This document shows, in pieces, positions 22,401-34,319 of a DNA stretch of 64,000 nt. The notes below the pieces were generated by a model. It did no database searches and was not told the DNA's origin. It saw only the letters and a list, made by a program, of their open reading frames with translations. Position numbers and translations under genes: made by a program. This stretch comes from Phytophthora colocasiae (Eukaryota > Oomycota > Peronosporomycetes > Peronosporales > Peronosporaceae): contig JAGKQI010000091.1 of assembly GCA_018806915.1 (NCBI GenBank), positions 1,550,001 through 1,614,000 on the forward strand. Reading direction: 5' to 3'. How positions within the stretch are numbered: position 1 is the stretch's first letter; every line of letters begins with the position of its first letter.

Positions 22401-24228
22401 CTTCGTAGTAGGGACTCGACCTCAACGAGTCCCAACTATGCTCTTCGAAGCGCTGCTTCTTAGTCTTCGCACTGAGGGAGTCATCACCCTCAGTGATCCC
22501 ATCGACGACGAGCTGCTTCAGCCCTTCGGCCTCGCGGTCCACTCTTTCGATATCCGAGAGAATGCAAATTTGTTCGATGCGTCCATCGTACAAGTCTCGC
22601 GCGAAGCGCTTCCAACTCATCGTTGGAAGTGCGGTCAACGCCGAGGCACTCGTCGGCGGATTCTCCAACCACATCCTCTGGTACTGTAACCCAGTACCAG
22701 TACGTGTCAAGACGTTCAACGTCTCGACACTTGGTGTCTGCACTGCAGACACACCTGTCTCAGTCCCGGACTGAGACTCGCGCAGCTCCCTGAGCTTGCG
22801 CCGCGAAGGTCTACCGTGGAGCCCGGCTCCAGGTGCTCCACGTCCAAGGCATCGCACCTTGGACGGGACGTTATCGCAATCGTCAGCGGATTCCTTCCGC
22901 TGACTCGCACTATCAAGCCCGGCTTGAGTGCCGCTCATCGCGTGCAGCGCTGCTGCACGTGAGCACGCAGGTTGTTCGGGTGCTGGGCGTTTGCAACCGC
23001 CAGCACCTCCTGCCGCGCAGTCGGTTCCCTGAACCGCTGCGCCTCCATCCGCTCCCGGAGCGGATGAAGCAACCGCATCGTCGACTCCCGGAGTCGACGT
23101 GCTCTCGCTAGCTTCCTGCGCTAGCGAGTGTTCGCTTGTACACATATCATCCGTTCCCAGAGCGGATGTACGATCGCTAGTTCCCGGAACTAGCAGCGAC
23201 TGTTCGCCTATACACGTCTCATCAGCTCCCGGAGCTGATGACCGATCGCTAGTTCCCGGAACTAGCAGCGAAGCGCCAGTGGCGTCAGCTCCCAGAGCTG
23301 ACGCACGCCTTTCGGTTCCCCGAATATTATTTGCTTCGTCAACTCCCAGAGTTGACGCGACGTCGTCGGCGCGACCCTTGGAAACTTGAACTACCTCCAA
23401 GGATACCGGTAATACCGGTATTTTACCTTCTCTCAGGTGAATCGCATTCACCTGACCATCACTCATGTGACAAACATCATTCAGATGTTTACGCGTCAGG
23501 TGATTCACAGTCACCTGACCATCACTCATGTGACCGCGACCCTTCGGCTCAGATTTCTGAGTCGACACACATTTTCTCACAACGACTCCCGGAGTCGTTG
23601 ATGGTCGCCGGCGGCGATCGGAGGCAGCAGCGGACGCTGTTGCCTCAACTGGGGATCCACATGCACCGGCCGGTGCATGTGCAGCACTGACAGGGCCATC
23701 GCTCTCTGTCGCGCATGTGTTGTTGAAGCGTACTAGCGTACGCTTCTCCCAGTTGATCACCGGGTCATGCCGTGCAAGCCACGGCATGCCTAATACCAAG
23801 TCGAACTTATCGTCTAGATCCAAGACGATAAGATCTTCTACAAACTTCCTTCGTTTGTAAGAGAAGCGCACACGGACTACGCGCTTCTCAGTCCTCACGG
23901 TGGCACCTGTTGCCAACCGCACCTCCAACACGCCGCGAGGCGTGTCGGCCTCTTCGAAGTCTAGCCTACGAAGACTTCCCTGTCGAACAAAGTTGTTCGA
24001 CGCGCCCGAGTCCACTAGGGCACGAAGAGAGTTCACTTTCTTCGACATCACGTTCTGGATGACAAGATTTGGCTTGTCATCTTGCAGCTTACAGCGAGAA
24101 ACCTTCTCGCTGGGAGCAGCAGTCCTCATCGTCGCGTGTCCAAGCTCGACACGCGAGACTGCATCACCAGTAGGACGCCCCGCGCCTACTGGTCCTTGGC
24201 GTTTTTTGAACGCCCGCCCGCTGTGCAC
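19003..24228 (-). pseudogene. Ty3/gypsy (chromovirus-type) pol, copy 1
   Basis: The main frame, 24228 to 20194 (1344 codons), carries the protease (LVDSGASNNF, Asp at residue 73), a long low-complexity linker rich in SAPGADE/LLVPGTSD repeats, then RT (catalytic YFDD in APSYFDDVFVHSR), RNase H (FHVVCDASDFAIGCALMQ, YTDHASLRT) and the start of integrase. Two frameshifts near 20570-20640 break the HHCC finger (CEVCQRVKP is in another frame). The 20527-19169 frame then holds the integrase core (SMDFVFGLP, VSDRDPRF, TERVNRVLGD). Another shift near 19220 precedes the chromodomain (VRFRIRWRGFPPHRDTWEP, stop at 19003). All four frames are near identical in copy 2, shifts included, so the shifts predate the duplication. 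As it stands it cannot make a full polyprotein. Confidence 0.92.
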
Positions 24229-25172
24229 TCGCGTGCATAGTGACCGATGTTACTACACTTGTAACATCGAACCTTGCTGTTCCTACGCTGCTGTTGACCA
24301 GCAGTCGTAGCACTCGAGAGGTCCATAGGTTCCGGACCTCCCGTCTTCACAACAGGACGCGCCGGCTTCGGCGCGTTCGCATGGAGTTTAGCTTGACGCC
24401 GGCTAAACTCCTCTTGCATTGCAAGGCTGATCGCCTCTTCGAGAGTATTCGGATACTCTCGGAAGCGATACGTCTTGACGGGACCATCTCTTAGTCCCTT
24501 CATGAACGTGACGACCTTGGTCGCCTCGTCGATCGGGTTGGCCACTATGTTCGATACCAAGTATCGAGCACGCTGGGCAAAGGTGTGAACATCATCCTTG
24601 CCCTGCTGCAGATCGAGAAACTCCGCTCTCGATCTGAACTCGTTCTTCGGAGGCTCAAACGCAAGTTTGAGTTCCTCCTTGAACACCTCATACGTGCTGA
24701 AGCACGTAGGATCCGAGAGTCGGCGCCCATAGGCCCAACTCCTCGCACGTCCGCCAAGACATGACATGGCGAACGCGACCTTCGACATCGGATCGACGAT
24801 ACGTCGAGCCGCAACGGCTGTATCGAGTTCGACAAGCCACCGAAGGAGGGTCTCGTCCTCCTTCCCCGCGTAGGTACTAACGTGGAGTTTCAACGACTCC
24901 ACGCGTGGCTTAGGGGAAGCCACCGAGGCAGCAACATCTCGTTGCTCCTTAACAATGTACCCCAGAGCAACACCGTGTTGCTCTGTCGGCGATAGCGTAC
25001 GAAGCATCGTAGCTACCGCTGCCTCTCCAATGACTCTCGCGAGTCATTGGAGAGCCTCCCACTCTGGATCAGACAGGTGGGCGCAGTCCGTGCGCGTCAC
25101 GGACATTTGAGGGGTCCCAGCGGATCCCTCATCCATTGGGGAGTTCTCTACCCCGCGTTCGTATGACTCCAT
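24186..25172 (-). pseudogene. Gypsy family 1 gag, copy 1
   Basis: Likely start ATG at 25172 (MESYERGVENSPMDEG), but an in-frame TGA at about 25046 interrupts it. The rest is open from 25007 to 24186: a retrotransposon gag domain (LVELDTAVAARRIVDPMSK to EFLDLQQGKDDVHTFAQRAR) and a CCHC knuckle, CYKCSNIGHYAREC, near the C-terminus. It overlaps the pol frame by 43 bp in a different phase, suggesting frameshift expression of pol. Copy 2 has an arginine codon where copy 1 has the stop. Confidence 0.88.
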
Positions 25173-25221
25173 ACGAACGAACAGCAGTCGGTCGTGGGAC
25201 GGACTACAAAGTGCTACCAGG

Positions 25222-25681
25222 TGTAATGGGTCTACCTAGACCTATTAGGTGGCGTACACGTGCACGTACGTGTTTGAGGAAGCGTGCAATTAGAATAGAC
25301 TTAATTTAAGTATACTTATTTAAATAAGTATAATTAAATCAAATATAACTAAATTAAACTGCAAAATACCGTAAAATGAGAACTGTTATTGAATTTGGCA
25401 TAAGCCAATTATGGACCTCCTAAAACTGTTTGTTATCTATTTCTAAAGGGTCTGCCAACGTGTGGTTGGCAGAAACTCTGCTCAGTGATTGGTAGAAATC
25501 CGTTACTTTCTACCAATAATATGCACAAATGCATACGAACCACCCAATAATGTGGTTCGCCCATGTATCCTTTGGTGTGTACAGCACACCAAGGTCTGAG
25601 GCCCATTTCCAACCTCTAACAGTTATCCTAACTGTTAGAGTTACAAGTGATACAACCACTTGTACGTGTAATCCCGTTACA
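25222..25681 (-). repeat. Shared gypsy LTR between the two tandem copies
   Basis: A 460-bp LTR that serves as 5' LTR of copy 1 and 3' LTR of copy 2. On the minus strand it is followed by CC and the PBS-like TGGTAGCACTTTGTAG. It mixes features of inner LTRs (CTACCTAGAC) and outer ones (GAATAGAC), as expected after recombination between LTRs. It contains a perfect 20-bp palindrome at 25312-25331. Confidence 0.93.
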
Positions 25682-25782
25682 CCACCCCCCCGTTAAGATT
25701 CGACGTATCGGTCTCGATACGTCAATCAACAGAACTTGACAAGACCGTCAAGTTCCCAAGAGAAATCCGAGTTCATTTCGCA

Positions 25783-27325
25783 ATGGACTCGCCAACGCCC
25801 ACGTCTCCGTCCGCTTCTGCGGACGCGCAAGCCTCGCCTCACCTGCTGCCTCTGCAGCAGGAACAACGACCTCAGCAGTGCCCACTAGCACTGCTGCTTC
25901 CAGCGGTCCGACAGAGAAGCTCTCTGTCACCAAGTACCATGCTCTCCATAAGGAGAAGCATGAGAAGAAGAAGAAGTCTTCTTCTCTAGCAGAGATTAAG
26001 AATCCTGCTGTCCCTCTCAAAGAACTCTTTGGAGAGGACTACGAAGACATCCTCGACTACGAGGAGGATGCCGAGGAGGGGGGAGGTTGATGTCAAGACT
26101 CCCGCTCCCGTGTCTTCGTCCGAAGACACGTCAGACCCACCCGTGGGATCTCGACGACCTCGTCATGAGGCCTCGGACACTTCAAGCTCGAAGCGTCCGC
26201 GCAGTGATGATGAAGCGTCCCCCATGTCGAGGGCGCTCACTGCACCGCGCACTGATCCGCCAGTGCGCACGCCATGGATGCCTACTGAGGCGGAGATCCA
26301 TGACCGGTTCGGTGCTAGTTCACCACCGAACCCGATACTGTTGTACTCATGCAACAGTATCAACGACGACGACGTCGCCGCTAAGGTTGTCTTTGAGTCC
26401 GAGACTCAAAGACGCGACTACTATATCGGGCTCTTCCACGAGCTCCGATACTATGCAGAGAAGAAGGCTTCGCGCAAGAGCAAAGTGCCCGAGTGGCAGG
26501 CACTTTGTCAGTCGTGGAACGCCTTTGTTGATAACTTCAACAAAGACCCGAAGGCATATCGCGATCGCGTTGCTGCGGCTCGCGATCGCTACTACACCTA
26601 CACTACACGTGGTAAGTGTGAACGCCTCCATGATCAGTCCATGGAAGCGGGGATCCCATGTGCCGTTCCCTTTGGCACACCCTGTCCGTGTTGCCCACCC
26701 TTGGCAACACGCCTCACCGAAAGTGATCTCCTGGGGTACACGGTCGTCCGTGTACCCGATCACATCAAGGAGCTCCGTGGTCGTATTGTGCCACGCGAAG
26801 CTCCGAGTGCTGTGGCTGACCGCAGCACTCCTCGTGCAGGGCTTACCCCTGCAAGTTATGGTGGGCTTCGTTCTCCCTCATCATTTCCGGAACGTCCTCC
26901 ATCAGGACGTTCCGCGGCTCCCACGTATCTCGATGGGGAGGAAATCCTCTCCAACGAATACGAAAACGAACCTCTTGAGAGTTCGTTCTCTTATGAGCCA
27001 CGATCCGCTCAACAATCCAGCGGATCGCTCCACGCGCGTCGCGCAACGGCGGCGGAGGGGGCGGGAACACTGTCACCGCTATGACTATGACGATCGTGCC
27101 CTGCACGATCGAGTTGCTGCGCTGGAGCAGACACAGAGCGCTGAGATAGCGGCTCTGAAGCAGGAGATTCGTGTCCTCCGTGCTGAGGTCTGCGAGGCAG
27201 CTCAGACTGCCTCGAACCTCTCGTCCGGTCTTGGGACGAGAGTGAACCGGTTGATCGACCGTGTCGACGGTCTCGAGAAGGCCTTCCAGGCCTCTCGCAC
27301 TCCTCAGTCGGACTACCAGCCCTAG
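25783..27325 (+). pseudogene. Antisense ORF of gypsy family 1, copy 2
   Basis: Near identical to the ORF at 17944-19485, including both frameshifts, and again overlapping the chromodomain end of pol. It has one additional G in the GGAGGGGGGAGG run near 26085, which splits it further (25878-26090, then 26029-27084). One coiled-coil residue differs (QEIRVLRAE against QEVRVLRAE). Confidence 0.66.
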
Positions 27326-30300
27326 GTAGTCCGTGCTGCACGTACGGCTTCAACCGCCCGACGTAGAAGGTCGGGTTGAGCCTCATGCTGGACGGTATGT
27401 CCAGTCTGTACGCGTTGCCGTGCCGTTCAAGTACTTTGAACGGCCCAATGAATCTTGGAGAAAGCTTGCTTGCTCCAAAATCAGACACTGCATGTTTAGG
27501 TAGGCTTTGCGTAGCTAACAAAACCAATGAACCCAATTTGAATTCATTTATGTTGCCCCTACCAACATTATCAGCGTTCAGCTTCTGTCGATCGACAGAA
27601 GCTGCGACAGCATCCTGGACAAATCGTATGACGGCTTGTCTTCGCTGGACAAAGTCTAGCGCACTCGAGCTAACTCCTATCAGCTTGTCGCCTTTGTCAG
27701 CAGCAGGCCCTGCCTGCTCGCTATCATCTCTCATGTCTGTGCCCGGCACAGACATCGCGCGCTCGTTCCTGCTAGAACGAGACGTCGCACGCGTCACCGC
27801 AGCTGATAGTGTGCTGCTATCAGTTGCATTCTGCGGTTGTTCGGACGCAACCGTAGATCCTCCCCCACTTAAGGAGGAAGCTACCCCGCCGAGCATGCTC
27901 GGCAATCGTGGATGCCTCATGGCGTTCACGTAGAACGGTGTATGCCCTGTCGAGGCATGCACCGATTTGTTGATGGCAAACTCCGCCATCGGCAAGCACT
28001 CGCTCCAATGCGGGAACGAGTGAGCATAGCTCTTCAGCGTGTCACCCAGTACGCGGTTGACACGTTCGGTCTGTCCGTCCGTCTGCGGATGATCCGCAGT
28101 CGACATTGACAATTGTGAACCAAGAAGTGTAAACACTTCTTGCCAGAACCGCGCTGTGAAGCGTGGATCACGGTCCGACACAATGTCGAGCGGCATGCCA
28201 TGGTGTTTGAACACCATGTCAACAAACAGTCGCGCAGTCTGCGCGGCTGTAACAGTAGCCGGGACGGCAGCAAGATGAACCATCTTGCTGAATCTGTCCA
28301 CAAAGACAACGATGCCCGTCCTCCGCTTGCTGTCAGGCGGAAGACCGAAGACAAAGTCCATGGACATGGACTGCCAACACTCCGACGGAGTCGGAAGTGA
28401 TTGAATGCGAGAACTGCGCAGGCTTCACGCGTTGACAAACCTCGCAAGCACGTACGTACGTACTTGCGCACCCACTTATACTGGTGGTGCCAGTAGAAGT
28501 CACGCGTGAGAATAGTGTACGTCTTCTCACGACCCGGATGCCCTGCCGTGGGGGCATCGTGATACTCGAACATGATCCTCAACCGGAGGTCATGATCATT
28601 CGGAACGACAATGCGATCCGCATTGTCGTCTACTGAACTGTACAACAGTAGGCCTTCGTGTACACGATAGCGGTGTACACGAGCTCGAAGATGAGGGGTT
28701 AGCTTCCGACGTGCCACGTCGGAAGGTGCTGCGAGGAACTCCAGCAGCCCCTTCGCGTCTGCATCCCTTGCATACGCGTTCTTCACGTCGTCAATCAACG
28801 TTGACGACGGCACACTTGTCCTCACGACGCCAACAGCGTTGGCGTCGACCGTCTCCGCATAGCCAGGTCGACGCGATAACGCGTCGGCCACTACATTGAG
28901 TCTTCCGGGTTTGTACTCCACCCGGAAGTTGTACTCCGCGAAGAAGGACAACCATCTCGCCATACGTTGCGAGATGTGCGGCGACTTAATCGCCGTACGC
29001 AATGATGCGTGGTCTGTATAGACCACGAACGGTCTACTCCCAAGTAGATACACTCGGAATTTTGCGAGTGCATACTTCATGGCAAGGAGCTCCTTGTCAT
29101 GTACGGGATAATTACGCTCAGCTGGCTTCAGCTGACGCGATTGATAGTAGACTACACGATCACGCCCTTCGTGATCGTGTTGCATCAATGCACATCCGAT
29201 TGCAAAGTCGGATGCATCACACACTACGTGGAATGGACGATCTTGGTCCGCCACGGCTAAGATCGGCGCTTCAGTCAAGCCCTGCTTGACTGCACCGAAT
29301 GCGTCCTCGCACTCGGTCGTCCAAATCCACTCGGCTTCTTTCTTAAGAAGCTGTGACAACGGGCGAATCTTGCCCGCATAGTTCTCCACGTACTTGCACA
29401 AGTACGTGGCAAAAAGGAACTGCCTCAGTTCCTTCACATTGGATGGCGTGGGCCATTCATTGATCACTCTGACCTTCTCTGGGTCAGGGCGCACGCCGTC
29501 TTTCCCCACGAGACACCCCAGCACGGGTATCGCGCTCGCCCCGAAGATACACTTCTTCAGGTTCGCATAGAGCTTATGTTTCCTCATAATCTCTAGCAGC
29601 TTCCGGAGATGCGCCTTGTGCATCTCAATGTCTGTCTTCCCGTTCACAGCCCGGCTGTGGACGAACACGTCGTCGAAATAGCTCGGTGCGAAGTCGCGCA
29701 CCGAGCGCAATAGATGTGTCACGCATCTATTGAACGTCGCAGGGGCGTTCTTAAGCCCCTGTGGCATGACGAGCCACTCCCAAAGCATACCGCTTGGAGT
29801 GCTTACCGCAGTGAGAGGGATGTCCCTCTCACGCATGAGGATCTGATAGAATCCATCACGCAGATCTAGAGCACTGAAGATAGTGCTCAAGGCCATCGAA
29901 TCGATGATAACATCTTTTCGCGGTATCGGCGTCTGCGCCGGTATCGTCGCATCGTTCAACTTGTTATACGCATGAACGATGCGCCAGCCGCCCTGTGGTT
30001 TCCTCACACAGAACGTTGGGGCACTGTGCGGGGACTTCGATTCCCGCACTTGACCTGCAAGACGACGACTTTCAAAGAAGTCGTCGACCGCTTGCACTTG
30101 TTCACGCGGCAGTGGCCACTGCCGTGTAACACAATACTTCGTGCCCGGCACGAGATCAATCTCGTGCTGTACGCCCTTGTCCTTCGAGGCTCCGAAGGAA
30201 GCTCGTCCGGGAGTACATCCTTTTACTCCCGCAGAACTTCGGAGTATGGACTCGACCTCAACTAGTCCCAACTATGCTCTTCGAAGCGCTGCTTCTTAGT

Positions 30301-32055
30301 CTTCGCACTGAGGGAGTCATCACCCTCAGTGATCCCATCGACGACGAGCTGCTTCAGCCCTTCGGCCTCGCGGTCCACTCTTTCGATATCCGAGAGAATG
30401 CAAATTTGTTCGATGCGTCCATCGTACAAGTCTCGCGCGAAGCGCTTCCAACTCATCGTTGGAAGTGCGGTCAACGCCGAGGCACTCGTCGGCGGATTCT
30501 CCAACCACATCCTCTGGTACTGTAACCCAGTACCAGTACGTGTCAAGACGTTCAACGTCTCGACACTTGGTGTCTGCACTGCAGACACACCTGTCTCAGT
30601 CCCGGACTGAGACTCGCGCAGCTCCCTGAGCTTGCGCCGCGAAGGTCTACCGTGGAGCCCGGCTCCAGGTGCTCCACGTCCAAGGCATCGCACCTTGGAC
30701 GGGACGTTATCGCAATCGTCAGCGGATTCCTTCCGCTGACTCGCACTATCAAGCCCGGCTTGAGTGCCGCTCATCGCGTGCAGCGCTGCTGCACGTGAGC
30801 ACGCAGGTTGTTCGGGTGCTGGGCGTTTGCAACCGCTAGCACCTCCTGCCGTGCCGTCGGTTCCCTGAACCGCTGCGCCTCCATCCGCTCCCGGAGCGGA
30901 TGAAGCAACCGCATCGTCGACTCCCGGAGTCGACGTGCTCTCGCTAGCTTCCTGCACTAGCGAGTGTTCGCTTGTACACATATCGTCAGCTCCCAGAGCT
31001 GACGCACGATCGCTAGTTCACGGAACTAGCAGCGAACGTTCGCTTGTACACGCATCATCAGCTCCCGGAGCTGATGCACGATCGCTAGTTCCTAGAACTA
31101 GCAGCGACGCGCCAGTGGCGTCAGCTCCCAGAGCTGACACACGCCTTTCGGTTCCCCGAATATTATTTGCTTCGTCAACTCCCAGAGTTGACGCGACGTC
31201 GTCGGCGCGACCCTTGGAGGCTTGAAGTACCTCCAAGGATACCGGTAATACCGGTATTTTACCTTCTCTCAGGTGAATCGCATTCACCTGACCATCACTC
31301 ATGTGACAAACATCATTCAGATGTTTACGCGTCAGGTGATTCACATTCACCTGACCATCACTCATGTGACCGTGACCCTTCGGCTCAGATTTCTGAGTCG
31401 ACACACATTTTCTCACAACGACTCCCGGAGTCGTTGATGGTCGCCGGTGGCGATCGGCGGCCACTGCTGACTCAACTGGGGATTCACATGCACCGGCCGG
31501 TGCATGTGCAGCACTGACAGGGCCATCGCTCTCTGTCGCGCATGTGTTGTTGAAGCGTACGAGTGTACGCTTCTCCCAGTTGATCACCGGGTCATGCCGT
31601 GCAAGCCACGGCATGCCTAATACCAAGTCGAACTTATCGTCTAAATCCAAGACGATAAGATCTTCTACAAACGTCCTTCGTTTGTAAGAGAAGCGCACAC
31701 GGACTACGCGCTTCTCAGTCCTCACGGTGGCACCTGTTGCCAACCGCACCTCCAACACGCCGCGAGGCGTGTCGGCCTCTTCGAAGTCTAGCCTACGAAG
31801 ACTTCCCTGTCGAACAAAGTTGTTCGACGCGCCCGAGTCCACTAGGGCACGAAGAGAGTTCACTCTCTTCGACATCACGTTCTGGATGACAAGATTTGGC
31901 TTGTCATCTTGCAGCTTACAGCGAGAAACCTTCTCGCTGGGAGCAGCAGTCCTCATCGTCGCGTGTCCAAGCTCGACACGCGAGACTGCATCACCAGTAG
32001 GACGCCCCGCGCCTACTGGTCCTTGGCGTTTTTTGAACGCCCGCCCGCTGTGCAC
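26843..32055 (-). pseudogene. Ty3/gypsy pol, copy 2
   Basis: Same order as copy 1 but more broken: protease frame 32055-31018, linker frame 30981-30262, RT/RNase H/integrase-start frame 30271-28034, integrase core 28367-27009, chromodomain 27106-26843. A rearranged stretch at 30180-30270 separates linker from RT, and the linker frame is also broken at 31018. A small deletion near 29410 removes the LGL residues of copy 1. The integrase and chromodomain shifts are the same as in copy 1. Confidence 0.9.
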
Positions 32056-32841
32056 TCGCGTGCATAGTGACCGATGTTACTACACTTGTAACATCGAACC
32101 TTGCTGTTCCTACGCTGCTGTTGACCAGCAGTCGTAGCACTCGAGAGGTCCATAGGTTCCGGACCTCCCGTCTTCACAATAGGACGCACCGGCTTCGGCG
32201 CGTTCGCATGGAGTTTAGCTTGACGCCGGCTAAACTCCTCTTGCATCGCAAGGCTGATCGCCTCTTCGAGAGTATTCGGATACTCTCGGAAGAGATACGT
32301 CTTGACGGGACCATCTCTTAGTCCCTTCATGAACGTGACGACCTTGGTCGCCTCGTCGATCGGGTTGGCCACTATGTTCGATACCAAGTATCGAGCACGC
32401 TGGGCAAAGGTGTGGACATCATCCTTGCCCTGCTGCAGATCGAGAAACTCCGCTCTCGATCTGAACTCGTTCTTCGGGGGCTCAAACGCAAGCTTGAGCT
32501 CCTCTTTGAACACCTCGTACGTGCTGAAGCACGTAGGATCCGAGAGTCGGCGCCCATAAGCCCAACTCCTCGCACGTCCGCCAAGACATGACATGGTGAA
32601 CGCGACCTTCGACATCGGATCGACGATACGTCGAGCCGCAACGGCTGTGTCAAGTTCGACAAGCCAACCAAGGAGGGTCTCGTCATCCTTCCCCGCGTAG
32701 GTACTAACGTGGAGTTTCAAAGACTCCACGCGTGGCTTAGGGGAAGCCACCGAGGCAGCAACATCTCGTTGGTCCTTAACAATGTACCCCAGAGCAACAC
32801 CGTGTTGCTCTGTCGGCGATAGCGTACGAAGCATCGTCGCT
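32013..32841 (-). pseudogene. Gypsy family 1 gag, copy 2, main part (split by nested insertion)
   Basis: The gag body continues from the N-terminal piece at 38554-38413 and is interrupted by the family-2 element. The bases 32837-32841 are one copy of the TCGCT target duplication. The frame contains the same gag domain and CCHC knuckle as copy 1. The apparent upstream start at 32915 lies in the inserted LTR and is artificial. Confidence 0.88.
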
Positions 32842-33253
32842 TGTAACGGGGTTACACGGCGCTGTGCGCCTTGGCTACAGTTGGTATGGTATACACCATC
32901 CAGGTCACAAGTCACAGATCTGTGTACGACACATAGTGTTTCTCACACGTCACATATGTAGCCAGTTGCTGGCAGTTAGCTCAGAGCCACACATTGCATT
33001 TTAATTAGGATTTAGTATGCTAGATACTAAATCCGCTACATTTAGGATTAGGGCAATAAAGTCAATAAAAATCAGTTTGCATTTTACATAATTAGTGTCA
33101 GTTCTTTATAATAGGGACACTGATTGTGAGAGTCCCGTATTTAGTGGACTACTTGGTTCTTGTATAGAACCGAAGGCTACTGCTTTGCAAGCAAGACTCT
33201 ACGAGTCAACTAAACTTCCTCTGTGCCGTGCACACCTACGCAGCCCCGCTGCA
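32842..33253 (+). repeat. 5' LTR of gypsy family 2
   Basis: Starts TGTAACGGGG and ends GCTGCA; 412 bp. It contains the inverted motifs GGATTTAGTATGCTAGATACTAAATCC and similar short hairpins. The start resembles that of family 1 on the minus strand (TGTAACGGG). Confidence 0.93.
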
Positions 33254-33310
33254 TCTGGTAGCACTTGTAGTCAATCCAACTCCTGAGTTGAAGACTGTTT
33301 CTCTGTGAGA

Positions 33311-34273
33311 ATGGAGCCAGAAGCATACGCTCACTTGACTCCGAGTCAGCGGGACACGCTTAACAAGCTTACGTCCTTGCTGGGCCCCGAAGGTATGGTG
33401 CACCTTGCGTCCCAAGGGCCGGAGGCCGTCAACGCGCGCCTTGAGGCATTTGCCTCGTACGAAAACGCTCTCGTTGAGCATATCCAACGGAATGTAAAAG
33501 GAGTTAACCCCGCTCCGAGAGCTAAGCCCGTCACGCTCAGCGTGAAGACCTTTCACGGGCACGAAGGAGAGAACCTCCTGTTGTGGACCCGAGAGGTCGA
33601 AATGGCCATGGGAGCCGCTATGCTCCAGTTGGAAGGCCAACGCGTGGCGTTCGCCATCTCTAAGCTCGAAGGGCGAGCACGAGAATGGGCCTTGACGTCT
33701 GGGACGCCGGTAGAAATGGCCTTCCCCACTTGGGGTGAGCTTAAGGTCAAGCTTACGCAAGTGTTTGCTCCGCCTAACCAGGCGTATCGCGTGAGGTCAC
33801 GCTTCCTTGCTTGCCGACAGGGCAAGAAGGACCTGGTGGACTATGTCCAAGAGCTGCGCACGCTCATTGCAGGCATGGCTGCCGACCCTCTACCTGAGGT
33901 GGTCACCGTGACCATCTTCATGGAAGGTTTACGAGCTGGCGTGGCCAGGACGGAGGCATTCCGTCAGAATCCTCGCACCTTCGAGGACGCTGTCAGCGTG
34001 GCATTGAATGCCGAACACAACTTTAAGTTGTCGAGGGTCGGTACTAACAGCACAGGGTCCGGGGGACCCGAGCCCATGGACCTCAGCTATGCTGAAGATG
34101 AAGTAGCCGAGCTACGAGCTGCGGTGCAGCGTATGAGCACCCGCCGGTGCTACACGTGTGGTAGTCCAACACATTTGAGGCCCAACTGCCCTCTGCGCAA
34201 AGAGCGCGCCGGCCAGAATGGCCGCAACCCTGCCGCGGGTTGCTCTGCCCAGGGCAACGACGGCTCCCAGTAG
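33311..34273 (+). CDS. Gypsy family 2 gag
   Basis: Start ATG at 33311 ([17 protein letters not shown]), chosen over an upstream in-frame GTG. The 320 residues are intact. The central gag domain ([17 protein letters not shown] to [19 protein letters not shown]) aligns by eye with family 1 gag. A CCHC knuckle, [14 protein letters not shown], is near residue 280. Gag forms the particle and binds element RNA. It is followed by a stop and about 45 bp before the next open frame. Confidence 0.88.
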   Translation: MEPEAYAHLTPSQRDTLNKLTSLLGPEGMVHLASQGPEAVNARLEAFASYENALVEHIQRNVKGVNPAPRAKPVTLSVKTFHGHEGENLLLWTREVEMAMGAAMLQLEGQRVAFAISKLEGRAREWALTSGTPVEMAFPTWGELKVKLTQVFAPPNQAYRVRSRFLACRQGKKDLVDYVQELRTLIAGMAADPLPEVVTVTIFMEGLRAGVARTEAFRQNPRTFEDAVSVALNAEHNFKLSRVGTNSTGSGGPEPMDLSYAEDEVAELRAAVQRMSTRRCYTCGSPTHLRPNCPLRKERAGQNGRNPAAGCSAQGNDGSQ

Positions 34274-34319
34274 ACGCGGGGCAGTCTACTGGGGAAGAAC
34301 TGAGTTCTGCAGTGTGTGA

